Position numbers and translations under genes: made by a program. A stretch of 64,000 bases of DNA from Rouxiella badensis (lineage in GTDB: Bacteria > Pseudomonadota > Gammaproteobacteria > Enterobacterales > Enterobacteriaceae), in the NCBI GenBank assembly GCA_026967495.1, contig CP114060.1, forward strand, positions 3,844,001 to 3,908,000, given 5' to 3'. Each line of letters begins with the position of its first letter. Within the stretch, counting starts at the first letter, position 1. Of the stretch, positions 10,080 to 19,621 are shown piece by piece. The notes beneath the pieces are model-generated. The model saw only the letters and a list, made by a program, of their open reading frames with translations, searched no databases and was not told where the DNA came from.

Positions 10080-11344
10080 TTAGCCGTTTAACGCCAGCGC
10101 CCTCTTGCCGATGGCGTTCAGGTCTTGAGGTTTAAAGCGGTTTTGCCACTCGGCCTCGTAATCCTCTTTCGGGAAATCGGCCGGAGAACCACCGCGCGCA
10201 AAGGCCTGGGCAACTTTTTTGGCGTATTCGACGTTTTTCTCGCACAGCGGCGCGGCGGGAATATACATCACATTCCCCCAGCCTTTCTGGTCTTCGACCG
10301 GGGCTACCGAGTGAATTACGTCGCAGTGCCACCACACGGAGTCCCCGCCTCTAACGCCGGAATGCTGCTCAGCGCTTTGACTAACAGCGGATGCCATTTT
10401 TCAGAAATAGGCAATACTCTGCCGGGTGCGACGCCGCAAAGCTCGTCTTCCGGCACGTCATCCAGCAGCGGGCGCAGCAGGACGTACGCCATCGCTTCCG
10501 GGATAGGCACGACGTGCAGTAACCCTTGGTTCAGCGCCATATCCGACAGCGCCGTCCACCCCTGAAACGTCCGGAAAGCTGAACATTTGGTGGTGTTGCC
10601 TACCTCATATTCATTGACTTCGGTACGGTATGCCGCATCCCACGGATCGTATTCACTGAAACGTCCGGTGAAGATTTTACGAAACACTTTCTGATAAGCA
10701 GGCAGCAGCCAGCGCTCCAGTGCGCCAGAATCGGTGTGGGCGCCGAGGCCTTTGGAGGTCGTCCCCGGACGACGATGGCGGATACGGTCGGGATAGATAA
10801 TGTTGATATCAGGATCAAACCAGCTTAGGCCGCCGGACTCAAACTTCCAGAGGCGGTTCATGAATGACTGCACGTTCGCCATGCGCGGATCTTGTCGGGC
10901 GTTCATCTGCGCCGGAGACCAATAGATTGGGAAAATTTCAGGCTTTGAAGCCTCCAGACTGCCAAAGAAATTGTCACCCGGACCGCGATACTGCTCGTCG
11001 AAGTTGTTGGAATCGAGATAATCAATCATCGATTTATCCCACGCCAGCGCCTGCTCACGGGGGAAGTTTTGCCTGACTACCAGGCATCCGCGTTTCTTAA
11101 TCTGGGCAAGGGTGTTCTGTGAAACTGTCCCTGCCTCAATCTCGGCGTAATCCACCACCGGCCACGCGGTTTGTCCCTGGGCCTTGACGGCACTGATTTC
11201 CTCTAACTCTTGCTCAATCTTATTACAAACCTCGGCGAAAAGCGCTTCAACATCGCCAATCTGGCGACGAAGCTCTTTCTTCATTTGTACAATATTCTTT
11301 TTATGGTCTTCTGGTAGGGTCTGGCTGGTAAATGACTGTTCCAT
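10080..11344 (-). CDS. ybiU: DUF1479 family protein YbiU (frame interrupted near 10345)
   Basis: The sequence is collinear with E. coli YbiU, a DUF1479 protein of the Fe(II)/2-oxoglutarate-oxygenase-like fold whose substrate is not established. Recognisable blocks are IKRRGCLVVRQNFPREQAL, RRPGTTSKGLGAHTDSGALE (the HTD pair is a likely metal ligand) and SVWWHCDVIHSVAP (a further metal-binding His). The frame breaks at a run of four G near 10343-10346; five G give ALEAGDSVWWH, as in E. coli, and a total of 421 residues, the E. coli length. I start at ATG 11344 because GGAG precedes it; an in-frame GTG at 11356 is the alternative. Confidence 0.92.
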
Positions 11345-11485
11345 ATTCTGCTCCACATAGGGGTTATCAACCTTCGAATGAAGAATTAAAACCTTCGAAC
11401 ATAAGAATAAGAAGTCATTAACGAAAAAGCAACCTCGTCATGTCGATCAATAACGCACATTTGAGGCGCAACGGTAAGTAAGGGT

Positions 11486-11523
11486 AAAAAAAACGCGCTC
11501 TACATACCGTAGGCGCGCTTTTC
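11486..11523 (-). terminator. rho-independent terminator after the LysE-family gene
   Basis: On the minus strand a stem pairs GCGCGCCTAC with GTAGAGCGCG (one bulge or mismatch) around a GGTAT loop and is followed by eight T. It sits 19 bp downstream of the LysE-family stop codon. Confidence 0.8.
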
Positions 11524-11541
11524 CTCAAATCGGGGAGGAAG

Positions 11542-12192
11542 CTATACAGGTGCGTTAAGGCTGGAGATTATCTCACCTACGTTATAAATGACGCCGCAAA
11601 ACGCAACGCCCAGCAGGAAAATTGAAGAGGCAAGCTCAAACTTCTTACTGTGTTTAGCAGGGACCCACCGTCTTACCGCCAGGATATAAAGGGTCAGAAC
11701 GGAAAAGTCGAAGAAGATCCACACCAAGGATAAGGTCATGATACTGCTACCAAAATCACGTGTTACGGTAATGAACTGTGGAAAGAAAGAAACGAAGAAC
11801 AGGATATCTTTAGGGTTAGAGATCCCGGTCATGAAGCCGCGAAAAAATCCGCCGCTGCTTTGTATCACGGGGGCAGGCAACTCTTCGTCTATTGCCGTCT
11901 CCGTCTTGCTCAGGCCTATCAACCCCTGCACGGCCATGTAACCGATGAAGATTGAGCCGACGGTGCCGAGCACATACAGATAGATTGATTTCAGAGAGAC
12001 CACGCCAGCAAGCATCAGCGCAGCAAAGGCAATCAGTACCAGAGAAGCCCCATTGGTCCCTACGACCGTGGCGAACGCCTTACGATAACCATGGCGCGCC
12101 GCCGTGCCTGTGACCAACGCCACCACGGGGCCGGGTGTAAGCAGCAGCATCAGCACTGAGAGAATATAGGCGCTCAGCAGTGTGAGATTCAT
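11542..12192 (-). CDS. LysE/RhtB-family amino-acid exporter
   Basis: This 216-residue membrane protein has about six hydrophobic segments. Near the N-terminus it carries the family motif LLTPGPVVALVTGTAARHGYRKA, here split as LLTPGPVVALVTG and HGYRKAFATVVG, and later GISNPKDILFFVSFFPQF. The family exports amino acids or analogues. The ATG overlaps the stop of the upstream YqcI/YcgG-type gene (ATGA), so the two are translationally coupled. A divergent LysR gene lies beyond that gene. The pairing suggests the exporter removes a product or toxic analogue handled by the partner, which is an inference. Confidence 0.88.
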   Translation of the reverse strand: MNLTLLSAYILSVLMLLLTPGPVVALVTGTAARHGYRKAFATVVGTNGASLVLIAFAALMLAGVVSLKSIYLYVLGTVGSIFIGYMAVQGLIGLSKTETAIDEELPAPVIQSSGGFFRGFMTGISNPKDILFFVSFFPQFITVTRDFGSSIMTLSLVWIFFDFSVLTLYILAVRRWVPAKHSKKFELASSIFLLGVAFCGVIYNVGEIISSLNAPV

Positions 12193-12975
12193 GCTTTACC
12201 CCCTTTATTATGAATATGCAGCGGACACCGCGAGAAATCCGCACTGCCCGGCTCATTCATCTGATACTGCTTCCATTCCAGATTGTGCTCATCGCCGTAA
12301 AAGCCCAGCGCCTTCGGCAGATAGCCATTGTTGTAATTGCAGACGCGCCTGCGGATCTTCTCTCTCACTTTCACACCTTTTACATCTTTATGGCTGGCCA
12401 CAATGTCAAAATGGGTCCGGGGATTAATAACAAAAACAACATGCTGTCCGAGATTCCGGCTTCGCAGCTGGAGATGACTCGGACAGCTGATGTTGATAAA
12501 AAGCTCTATGCCCCCAAAGCAAAATGACCATTCGCTGCTTTGTGGATCGGTCGGAATGGCATCCGGCCAACTCTGCGGGTCGCCGTCGTGCATTTCCTGA
12601 ATGCGCTGCCAGGCAAACTCATGCTCCTGACGCAAATTCTGGAAACCGGTCTGCTCGAAGACCATCAGCAGGGGGCTATAAAGCCTGTCTTCCTCTTTGA
12701 CTGTTTTTGTACGATGTACAAAGGCCTTTAACGCACTAATCACGTCCACCTGCGTGGAGGCTCGTGCTGACAAAGGCAAAGTTAAGCGCTTCACTTTTCC
12801 ATGCGTTACGGGCAAAAAGACAAGGAAACAAAGGATCGTTCATACACAGGCTGATATCGAAGAAGGCCTCGACTCGCCAGTCAATTTCGCCGGTGAATTT
12901 TCCAATATCATGGCCTATCATTCTTAAATCAGCCTGTTTGACCATTTCTCCATTAGCCAATAAACCGTTTTCCAT
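12189..12975 (-). CDS. YqcI/YcgG family protein (frame interrupted at 12757-12763)
   Basis: I assign this to the YqcI/YcgG family from the blocks DPLFPCLFARNAWKS, SEWSFCFGGIELFINISCPSH, NLGQHVVFVINPRTHFD and the C-terminal FSRCPLHIHN. These proteins have no established activity; the conserved Cys and His residues suggest a metal site. The frame is broken at GAGGCTC (12757-12763, plus strand). Removing one base gives GAGCTC and the joined sequence NFAFVSTSSTQVDVISALKAF, 262 residues in all. The start ATG at 12975 follows AAGGA. The gene is divergent from a LysR regulator and overlaps the downstream LysE exporter. Confidence 0.8.
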
Positions 12976-13091
12976 CAACTTTCCTTATTAATTTTGGCTA
13001 CGCTGACTGAGATTATTCCCAGAGAACGGGGTCTTGAAAAACGGATAAAACTACAGTTAACTGTGAGTAAAACTCACAATGAGCGCCAAGA

Positions 13092-14000
13092 ATGAATCAG
13101 TCTCTTCCGCCGCTTTACGCACTGCGGGCCTTCGAAACTGCCGCACGCTACGGCTCTTTTAGCCAGGCTGCTGCGGCACTTAACGTCACGCCGGGTGCCG
13201 TAAGCAGACATATCCGCACATTAGAAGCCTGGTTTGAGTGTCAGCTGTTCACCCGTTGCGGCCCGCGCGTCGAGATTTCTGACGCCGGGCGTTTTCTTGC
13301 CGGGCAGTTGCAGGAGGGATTTCAGAGTCTGGAAAATGCCTGCCGTGCTTTTCAAAGCAACAGTCACCAGCTTCGTTTGAAAGCGCCGTCGACGCTGACC
13401 ATGCGCTGGCTGCTCGATGTGCTGAACGTCTTCAGGGAAGAAAACTCAACGCCGACCATCGAAATAACCAGCGTGTGGATGGACATCGATACCATTGATT
13501 TCAGTAAAGAACCTTATGATTGCGCCATTCTTTTGGGCAATGGAAAATTTGGTCCTAATACGGAAAGCACGTTGTTGTTCAAAGAATGGTTAATCCCGGT
13601 CTGTGCACCGAAGCTTTACCAAAAGGCGCGTGAAAATCTGCCAGACTGTGAGCTTATTCATCCGTCGACCGACCGCAGAGACTGGCGACGCTGGCTCAAG
13701 GGCAGTGGAAACCAGCATTCGCTGAATATTGCGCGAGGTAAGGTCTTTGATACCCTTGAACAGGGAAATCTGGCAGCGATCAGCGGCCACGGCGTCTCGG
13801 TTGGCGATCTGCTGCTGAGTCTGGAGGCCATCAACAGCGGCCTTTTGGCGTTGCCCTTCGAACAGGCGGTGAGCACGGGGGACGGTTATTACCTCGTCTG
13901 GTCGGCCAACAGTCAGCGGAAAAATAATATTGAGCAGCTCTGCACCTTTATGATGAGCCGCGTACCCCGGCATATTCCACAGGGAGTGAAACTGCTGTAA
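13092..14000 (+). CDS. LysR-family transcriptional regulator
   Basis: This intact 302-residue LysR protein is of the GcvA-like subgroup. The N-terminal helix-turn-helix (LYALRAFETAARYGSFSQAA then LNVTPGAVSRHIRTLE) is followed by a substrate-binding domain. The ATG at 13092 is the natural start. It is divergent, 116 bp away, from the YqcI/YcgG-LysE operon and is the likely regulator of that operon. It is convergent with the MHS transporter at 14091-15364. Confidence 0.92.
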   Translation: MNQSLPPLYALRAFETAARYGSFSQAAAALNVTPGAVSRHIRTLEAWFECQLFTRCGPRVEISDAGRFLAGQLQEGFQSLENACRAFQSNSHQLRLKAPSTLTMRWLLDVLNVFREENSTPTIEITSVWMDIDTIDFSKEPYDCAILLGNGKFGPNTESTLLFKEWLIPVCAPKLYQKARENLPDCELIHPSTDRRDWRRWLKGSGNQHSLNIARGKVFDTLEQGNLAAISGHGVSVGDLLLSLEAINSGLLALPFEQAVSTGDGYYLVWSANSQRKNNIEQLCTFMMSRVPRHIPQGVKLL

Positions 14001-14090
14001 TGGCTGGTTTCGGGCCATAGGGTAGCGCCACACTGCTCAGAATAATGTAAACCTCTCAGAGTGGCATAGCGCGCAGGGTGACAGTTTCCG

Positions 14091-15364
14091 TTAACGGTAA
14101 ACGGAAATTTTACGGTAGAACACAAACGTCATTACGCCAACGGCGGCAACCAGCCATGCCATGCCCGCCAGCGTCCAATGGGCATATCGATAAAGCGCCA
14201 AAACGATCAGTGGCAGCGTGCTCGAACAGAGCGAATAGGCCAGATTGTAGATTAAAGAAATCCCCGTCACCTTCACCTGCGGCGGGAAAAGCTGCACCAT
14301 CACCGCCGGCACGGCGGCAATCACACCGCAACACAGCCCCAGGAAAAGGTAACAGCCCAGAACGGTCTTCACATTGCTGCCGAGAAACAGGGTCATCACC
14401 GTGACGCCAATGGCCAGCATGACGGAATAGACGGCAAAAATGTTCCAGGCGCCAAATCTGTCAACCAGACGACCCGCGATAATACAGCCAATATTGAGCA
14501 TCAGAATGCCTAAACAGCTCACCTTGAAGGTGGTTGCAGCATCAAATTGCCAGCTTTTCTGCAGGATAATGGGTAACGCGACGACGGCAATAATAACCGC
14601 CGAGGTCAACACGGCGGTCAGCAGGGAAGCAGGGATGGCCGCCCTGCGGTGTTTGCGCAAAATGTCCATCAATGGAAGACGTTCGGAAAGAGACTTTTCC
14701 TTTTGCAGCGCGATAAACACCGGCGTTTCTTGCAACCAGCGGCGCAGCCTGGCGAGATGAAACCGAGCAGTCCCCCGACAATGAAAGGAATGCGCCACGC
14801 CCAGGCGTTAAGCTCATCGGCCGTGAAGTAGCTTGAGATAAAGGTGACGGTCAGCGCGGCCAGCATATAGCCAAACGTCAGGCCAGCCTGAAGCAGACCC
14901 AGCGCGAATCCCCGATGTTCAGTCGGCGTATGTTCGGCAACAAAGACCCAGGCATTGGGCACCTCGCCCCCTAGCGCGGCCCCCTGAATTATCCTCGCCA
15001 CCAGCAGGAGCAGCGGTGCCCAATAGCCAATCTGCGCATAGACCGGCAACAACCCCATCGCCAGACAAGGCATCGCCATAAAAAGCACCGTGAAATTAAA
15101 CATGTGCTTACGGCCATAGCGGTCAGCGAAATGGGCAATCAGCAGGCCGCCGAGCGGACGCGCCAGATAGCCGACGGAGAAGATAGTCATGCTTTCCAGT
15201 AAACGTATCCATTCTGGGGTATCGGCAGGGAAAAAGACGTTTGCAATGGTAGTGGAAAGAAACACAAAAATGATGAAATCGAAAACTTCTAACGCTCCGC
15301 CAAGGAGCGAAAGTGAAATGACTTTATAATCCTGGCGGGTCAATGTAGGGGCAATTGCGGTCAT
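14091..15364 (-). CDS. MFS transporter, MHS-like (frame interrupted near 14755)
   Basis: This major facilitator of about 424 residues has the MHS signatures GGALEVFDFIIFVFLS (helix 1), AHFADRYGRKHMFN (2-3 loop) and RIIQGAALGGEVPNAWVF. The frame breaks just after helix 6; one missing base there restores the conserved run LRRWLQETPVF. A plausible true reading has GAGCTC at this point (observed GAGATG at 14754-14759), giving GFELARLRRWL; GFISARLRRWL is also possible. A LysR gene lies 150 bp upstream on the same strand. The substrate is unknown. Confidence 0.87.
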
Positions 15365-15514
15365 TGAGAATGTCTCTTCAGCGGTGCCAAATGAATCCGA
15401 CGTACTCTAGGGGTTTGTGCCAGACGATACAAAGTAAAAAAGACATACCCCCATCTAAAAAACTCAGAGGGGGCGCAAAGTGAAACTATCAGTAACATCA
15501 TGAAATAGAAGAGA

Positions 15515-16409
15515 TCATGTGAATCCAAGGATCATCTCTTTAATTGCCACCACGGCGGGACTCGCCTGATCCTTCTCTTTAATGTTCATAAAATAGCTTT
15601 TGCCGCTGGCGACCTGATGCGCAAATGGGATGACCAAAGATTTATGTGCGATCCTCGAGGCGGCCATTCTGGGGTCAAGCAAGGCAACGCCCAGCGAGTC
15701 TGCGGCCGCCGACATGGCAATCTCTGAGGTGTCGAAAGTAATGGTTTTCTCGGTATTGGCCATTTCAAAACCGTTTTCGGCAAGCCAAAGGTTCCACAGT
15801 TTCATGTTCGGCAAGATACGTAACTTGCAGGCGGTGTTCACCACCTCTCGGTCGAGCAGTATTTGCTGATAAAGCGCGGGTGAACACATCAGCGTCAACG
15901 TTTCTGAAAACAGCTTATAGCTGGTATAGAACGGCAATCCGATACTGTCTCGGGTGATGATAATGCTGCTCACGTCGCCCAACTCGCCGGCCTGGCGCTG
16001 CTTGTCATCCGCAGAGGTATCGACCTTGATAATATAATCATGCAATGCGCGCTGAATTTTATCGAGTTTCGGAAACAGCCACTGCATGGCAAAAGTTGAA
16101 GGGGCCTTGATAAGCACAACCTTGTTCATCGCCGATAAGTCGGTCTCTAACTGACTGACTTTGTCCAGTATTGCCTGCGCATTTTCAAGGAAGAAGCGCC
16201 CTTCCTTAGTCAGGGTAAGTCCGGTGGGACTCACGTTCGAACAGGTAGATACCGTACATTTCTTCCAGCTGTTTTATCTGCCTGCTGATGGCGCCCTGGC
16301 TTCGGTGTAAAAGTTGTGCGGCTTTACTGATGCTGTGCGTTTTTGCACACAGAACCAACGCCTGGAGTGCATTCAGGCTCGGCAGCCGGGTGTTGATTTC
16401 CTGGGACAC
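15515..16409 (-). CDS. LysR-family regulator (frame interrupted at 16226-16232)
   Basis: This LysR-type regulator has its helix-turn-helix in LNALQALVLCAKTHSISKAA and LLHRSQGAISRQIKQLEE, followed by an effector domain of about 200 residues. The frame is broken right after YLFERE. One base too many in GGGACTC (plus strand 16226-16232) is the cause. The corrected reading is FERELTGLTLTKEG if the true site is GAGCTC, or FERESTGLTLTKEG if it is GGACTC, with a total of 297 residues. It precedes the MHS transporter on the same strand and may regulate it. Confidence 0.86.
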
Positions 16410-16558
16410 AGGTCACCTGTCGCTTTAAAAGTTTTTCGGAGTTTACCACAGGCCTCGCTCAGGGCATGTCCTGCGTGCAGAATGAGAAACCCTGACACAT
16501 AATTCAAAGGGGCGTGGCGCAATTTCGCCGCCCGAAACACTTTTCAAGGACGGATAAA

Positions 16559-17008
16559 ATGGGCAAGTTTAATTACCAGCAGGATTTCGACAATATCGAC
16601 TTTCGCCAGCACCCCGAGCTTTATCAGGTTGGACGCGGTGAACAGGGCGTGCTGATGGTTGAGCCTTATAAATCCGAGATTTTGCCCCACTGGCGCTTCA
16701 AAACCCCCGACGTTGCCAAGGCCTCAGCCGAAGCCATTATGACGCTGTTTGAACGCTATCGCGAACAGGATGATTTTGTTGGCATGGATATGGCGCGTAA
16801 ATTTATCCAAATGGGTTACACCCGCGCCCGTCGTTATGCCAATTATCCCGGAGGAAAGAAATACGCCAAAGACCGCTCTGTTTTGCCGCGCGATATTGAT
16901 GAAGAAAAAGCCGCCTCCGCCGCTATCTTCAAAACCTACTGGGACCGACTTCGCGCCGATGACGATTACCTTAAACGCAAGAAGGCCCACCAGCAGAAGC
17001 AGGGTTAA
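16559..17008 (+). CDS. DUF4385 family protein
   Basis: This 149-residue soluble protein matches my memory of DUF4385 proteins, small basic proteins of unknown function. Recognisable blocks are FNYQQDFDNIDFRQHPELYQ near the start, EPYKSEILPHWRFKTP and YANYPGGKKYAKDR, with a Lys/Gln-rich tail. I chose ATG at 16559 because AAGGA lies eight bases upstream; an upstream in-frame start at 16514 has no such site. It stands alone, convergent with the rcnA-like gene. No function can be assigned. Confidence 0.8.
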   Translation: MGKFNYQQDFDNIDFRQHPELYQVGRGEQGVLMVEPYKSEILPHWRFKTPDVAKASAEAIMTLFERYREQDDFVGMDMARKFIQMGYTRARRYANYPGGKKYAKDRSVLPRDIDEEKAASAAIFKTYWDRLRADDDYLKRKKAHQQKQG

Positions 17009-17058
17009 AAGAGAGTCTGAACAGAGCCTCTCCTGATCCTTCTTTAGCCTTTGCAGAG

Positions 17059-18179
17059 CTAGCGCATCACGCCAATCCAGCCGTGGATCCCCATATATAA
17101 ACCGACTATTGCTATCAGCAAGCTCGAGAAATACGGTGCCCGCCGCGCCAGAGTGTTCAGACCGCTCCAGCGTTGGGTGGCCTTGCGCACGCTGTAGGCC
17201 GCAATAACCCCAACCGTGACCAGCGTAATGGCCAGTCCAATGCTGAAACAGAAAACCAGTGCGGCACCGAGCGTGAATGCCTTGACCTGGATACACAGCA
17301 ACAGCACGGTGATGGCCGCTGGACAAGGAATTAGCCCTCCGGTCAGCCCGAAAAGAATAACCTGCCCCGTGGTCACGTCACGATTTGCGAAGCGTCGTTT
17401 AATGTCATTGGCGTGCGCCTTCTCATGCGCGTCCTGATACTCCTGAGAAGAAACGTCTAACCCTGCCAGTTCAGCGTGAGAACTTGGGTGCGAGCTTTCT
17501 GCAAATTCGACATCATAATCATGCGAATGCCCCGCGTGGCCCAACGACAGGCGAGCCATAAACTGATGAGGTTCGGGAATAGCGCGGACTGACTGCAGAA
17601 AATCCCCCTTTTCTTCAAAATCGAAAATCTGCGCAAAACCTTTCTGACGCCGGGTGGTAACAGAAACAGACTTAGCGCTCCAGTGCTGGCCCGAGATACG
17701 CTTAATCCGCCAACGTGACTGCCCGCCCTCTTCAACAATCGAGAGTTGAATCTTTCCATGCCCGGTATCGACGAGCTTTGACTCATCGCTGTCCTGATGG
17801 ACCTGCTGGTAACGCTGCTCGGCCTTCCACTGCTGCTCACCGCGCCAGGTGCGCCAGAACATCCAGGCCGCCGTGGCGACGATAATAAACGCAGAAATAA
17901 GCTGAAAGTACGGCTCGGTAGATTCGGCAGAAAACTTGTGGCTCAGCGCCATGCCCCCATGGCAATCAGCCAGACGATGGCCGTATGTGAAATTGTCGCC
18001 GCCAGCCCAAGGTAAACCGCCTGACGAACGGTACCGCGTATCGCCACGATAAACGCGGCCATCATGGTCTTGGAATGCCCGGGTTCGAGGCCGTGCAGCG
18101 CGCCGAGCAAAATGGCGCTGGGAATAAAGAGCCAGGCATTACCCATACCCGACTGCAACAGTGCAGAAAAATCGGTCAT
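17059..18179 (-). CDS. rcnA: RcnA-type nickel/cobalt efflux protein (frame interrupted near 17946)
   Basis: RcnA pumps Ni2+ and Co2+ out across the inner membrane. The N-terminal part (FIPSAILLGALHGLEPGHSK then TMMAAFIVAIRGT) and C-terminal part (LFGLTGGLIPCPAAITVLLL, KRWSGLNTL, APYFSSLLIAIVGLYMGIHG) are near-identical in pattern to E. coli RcnA. The frame breaks at five G in ATGGGGGC; six G give LIAMGGMALSHKFSAES. The corrected protein has about 373 residues against about 274 in E. coli. The extra length is in the central loop, which lacks the usual His-rich run and instead has about 120 residues including GHAGHSHDYD. The CsoR/RcnR-type repressor gene lies 9 bp upstream, so the two form an operon. 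Confidence 0.9.
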
Positions 18180-18187
18180 GCTGATCC

Positions 18188-18453
18188 TTAGAGATACTTG
18201 GTAATTTCTTTGAAAGCGCGAATAACGTCGGCTGACACCTCGCCGTCCTGAATCGCGTGTTCAAGACAGTGGTCGAGATGGTCGTGGATCAACACTTTTT
18301 GGCATTAATGACCGCCTTCTCAACCGCGTGCAGCTGCTGCGCAATATCGAGACAGGTTCTCTGGTCTTCAAGCATTTTGATGGTGCTGTTCAAATGGCCG
18401 GACGCGCGCTTGAGGCGCTTTATGATTTCAGGATGTGTTTCATGTGCATGCAT
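18188..18453 (-). CDS. CsoR/RcnR-family metal-sensing repressor (frame interrupted at 18296-18300)
   Basis: This 88-residue all-helical repressor starts at ATG 18453 with a His-rich N-terminus (MHAHETH). The metal-ligand pattern of the family is visible: Cys34 in QRTCLD and the HDHLDHCLEH cluster (about 57-66). It resembles DmeR/NreA-type sensors more than E. coli RcnR. The frame stops early because a homopolymer has five bases (T at 18296-18300, A on the coding strand); six restore INAKKVLIHDHLDHC. It precedes the rcnA-like exporter and has two operator-like repeats just upstream, so it very likely represses the exporter in the absence of Ni or Co. Confidence 0.87.
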
Positions 18454-18459
18454 TTTACT

Positions 18460-18480
18460 ATCCTATCGGGGGGATAGGAT
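18460..18480. promoter_or_regulatory. operator-like repeat with G tract for the RcnR-type repressor
   Basis: A perfect inverted repeat, ATCCTATC then five G then GATAGGAT, lies 7 bp upstream of the repressor start. AT-rich inverted repeats flanking a G tract are the known form of RcnR/CsoR-family operators. Position and form point to autoregulation of the repressor-exporter operon. Confidence 0.75.
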
Positions 18481-18491
18481 AATGCTAAGCC

Positions 18492-18506
18492 ATCCTGAAA
18501 TAGGAT
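18492..18506. promoter_or_regulatory. second, weaker operator-like repeat
   Basis: ATCCT and AGGAT flank a GAAAT spacer 12 bp from the first site and repeat its outer half-site sequence. It may be a second binding site for the same repressor. Confidence 0.5.
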
Positions 18507-18553
18507 GCACGATTTTTAGAGGCAGGAAGTCATCCAAGTCTGAAAGGCTCAAA

Positions 18554-18580
18554 TAAAAAAAGCAGCCTTTTGGCCGCTCT
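18554..18580 (-). terminator. rho-independent terminator after the YbaK-type gene
   Basis: On the minus strand AGCGGCC, an AAAA loop and GGCTGCT (one G-T pair) are followed by seven T. It sits about 30 bp after the stop of the deacylase gene. Confidence 0.8.
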
Positions 18581-18608
18581 TTGCAAACAGAGTGAGAAAA
18601 CGCTTTCT

Positions 18609-19066
18609 TTAACGGGTCACGTCAATCCAGTCTGCACCGGTAATGCTCGCCAGTCTGGCCGGGGCAATGCGAACGCCGGAATTAACGCTGCCGCCCGCAG
18701 GCAGCACTTCGTCATAACTTTTTAGACTGTGGTCACAATACACTTTGACCGCATCAGCGGCGGCGAACGGACAAACGCCACCCGGCGGATAACCGGTCAA
18801 AGTTTCGACTTCGTCAGACGCCAACATGCGCGCCTTGACGCCGAAAAGCTGCTTGTACTTTTTATTGTCGATCCGGGCCGTGCCCGCCATCACCAACAGT
18901 ACAACCTCATCATTCACCCGAAACGACAGCGTTTTTGCTATCTGCCCGCTTTCAACCTCGAAGGCCTCTGCTGCCTCGGCAACCGTAGCGGTACTTTTTC
19001 CAGCACCGTGACCGTTGCCTCAGGTGCATGCTCAGCAAGGAACTGCTGGACACGTTGAACGCTCAT
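18609..19066 (-). CDS. YbaK/ProX-type aminoacyl-tRNA deacylase (frame interrupted at 18995-18999)
   Basis: Proteins of this family clear mischarged tRNAs such as Cys- or Ala-tRNA(Pro). Typical blocks are TATVAEAAEAFEVESGQIAK, LSFRVNDEVVLLVMAGTARI, NKKYKQLFGVKARM and TGYPPGGVCPFA, the last containing the usual GG-P motif. The first 25 codons from ATG 19066 are in another frame; a run of five T at 18995-18999 (A on the coding strand) must be six to give LEKSTATVAEAAEAF. The corrected protein has 152 residues, normal for the family. It is a single gene with its own terminator. Confidence 0.88.
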
Positions 19067-19149
19067 GCTCTCTCCTTAAATGCTCGGTTTTAGGAAAAAC
19101 CCCGTTTTCGATAATAACCGCGCATCGCCGCCTGGGTAAAACCTTTATG

Positions 19150-19545
19150 TTATCCCCACGCCCTGTTCTGTAGCACCACTCTGTAACTGTCCGTGTCGAT
19201 GAAGGTTTTACCTGCGACGTCCCAGTAAGGATTGAAAGATTCAACGGCAACGAATCCTGCCCTCAACATACGCTCACAGGAGGCCTGCCACTCGGAGGTC
19301 TCGGGGATGTACAGCACCAGCAAATCTTCGGTAGAGGGCTGAGGTTTGACAGGATGAGAATGGCAGACGGTAAATTCAAGGTGCCAGGCGAGGGAGTCAT
19401 GGCCCAGCATAATGCCGCTGAAGCCGTCATGGTCAGCAAATTCGGCAATTTTGTTCAGACCTAATCCATCATGGTAGAGCTGGAAACTGCGTGCTAAGTC
19501 GGTAACCGGGCGCGCAATGCGCATATGGCAGGGAAACATAGACAA
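19150..19545 (-). CDS. VOC superfamily (glyoxalase/bleomycin-resistance-like) protein
   Basis: This 131-residue protein has two beta-alpha-beta-beta-beta modules as in vicinal-oxygen-chelate enzymes. Typical features are HMRIARPVTDLARSFQLYHD near the start, LGHDSLAWHLEFTVCHSHP in the middle and NPYWDVAGKTFIDTDSYRVV near the end, which usually carries the last metal ligand. The reaction and substrate cannot be inferred. The gene is single and intact. Confidence 0.85.
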   Translation of the reverse strand: MSMFPCHMRIARPVTDLARSFQLYHDGLGLNKIAEFADHDGFSGIMLGHDSLAWHLEFTVCHSHPVKPQPSTEDLLVLYIPETSEWQASCERMLRAGFVAVESFNPYWDVAGKTFIDTDSYRVVLQNRAWG

Positions 19546-19621
19546 TCCTTTGGCTGAAGAGGTGAAATAAGGCTTTCACTCTATCGCAAAATGGCGCGGC
19601 GGGAAGTCTTGATAAGATCGT

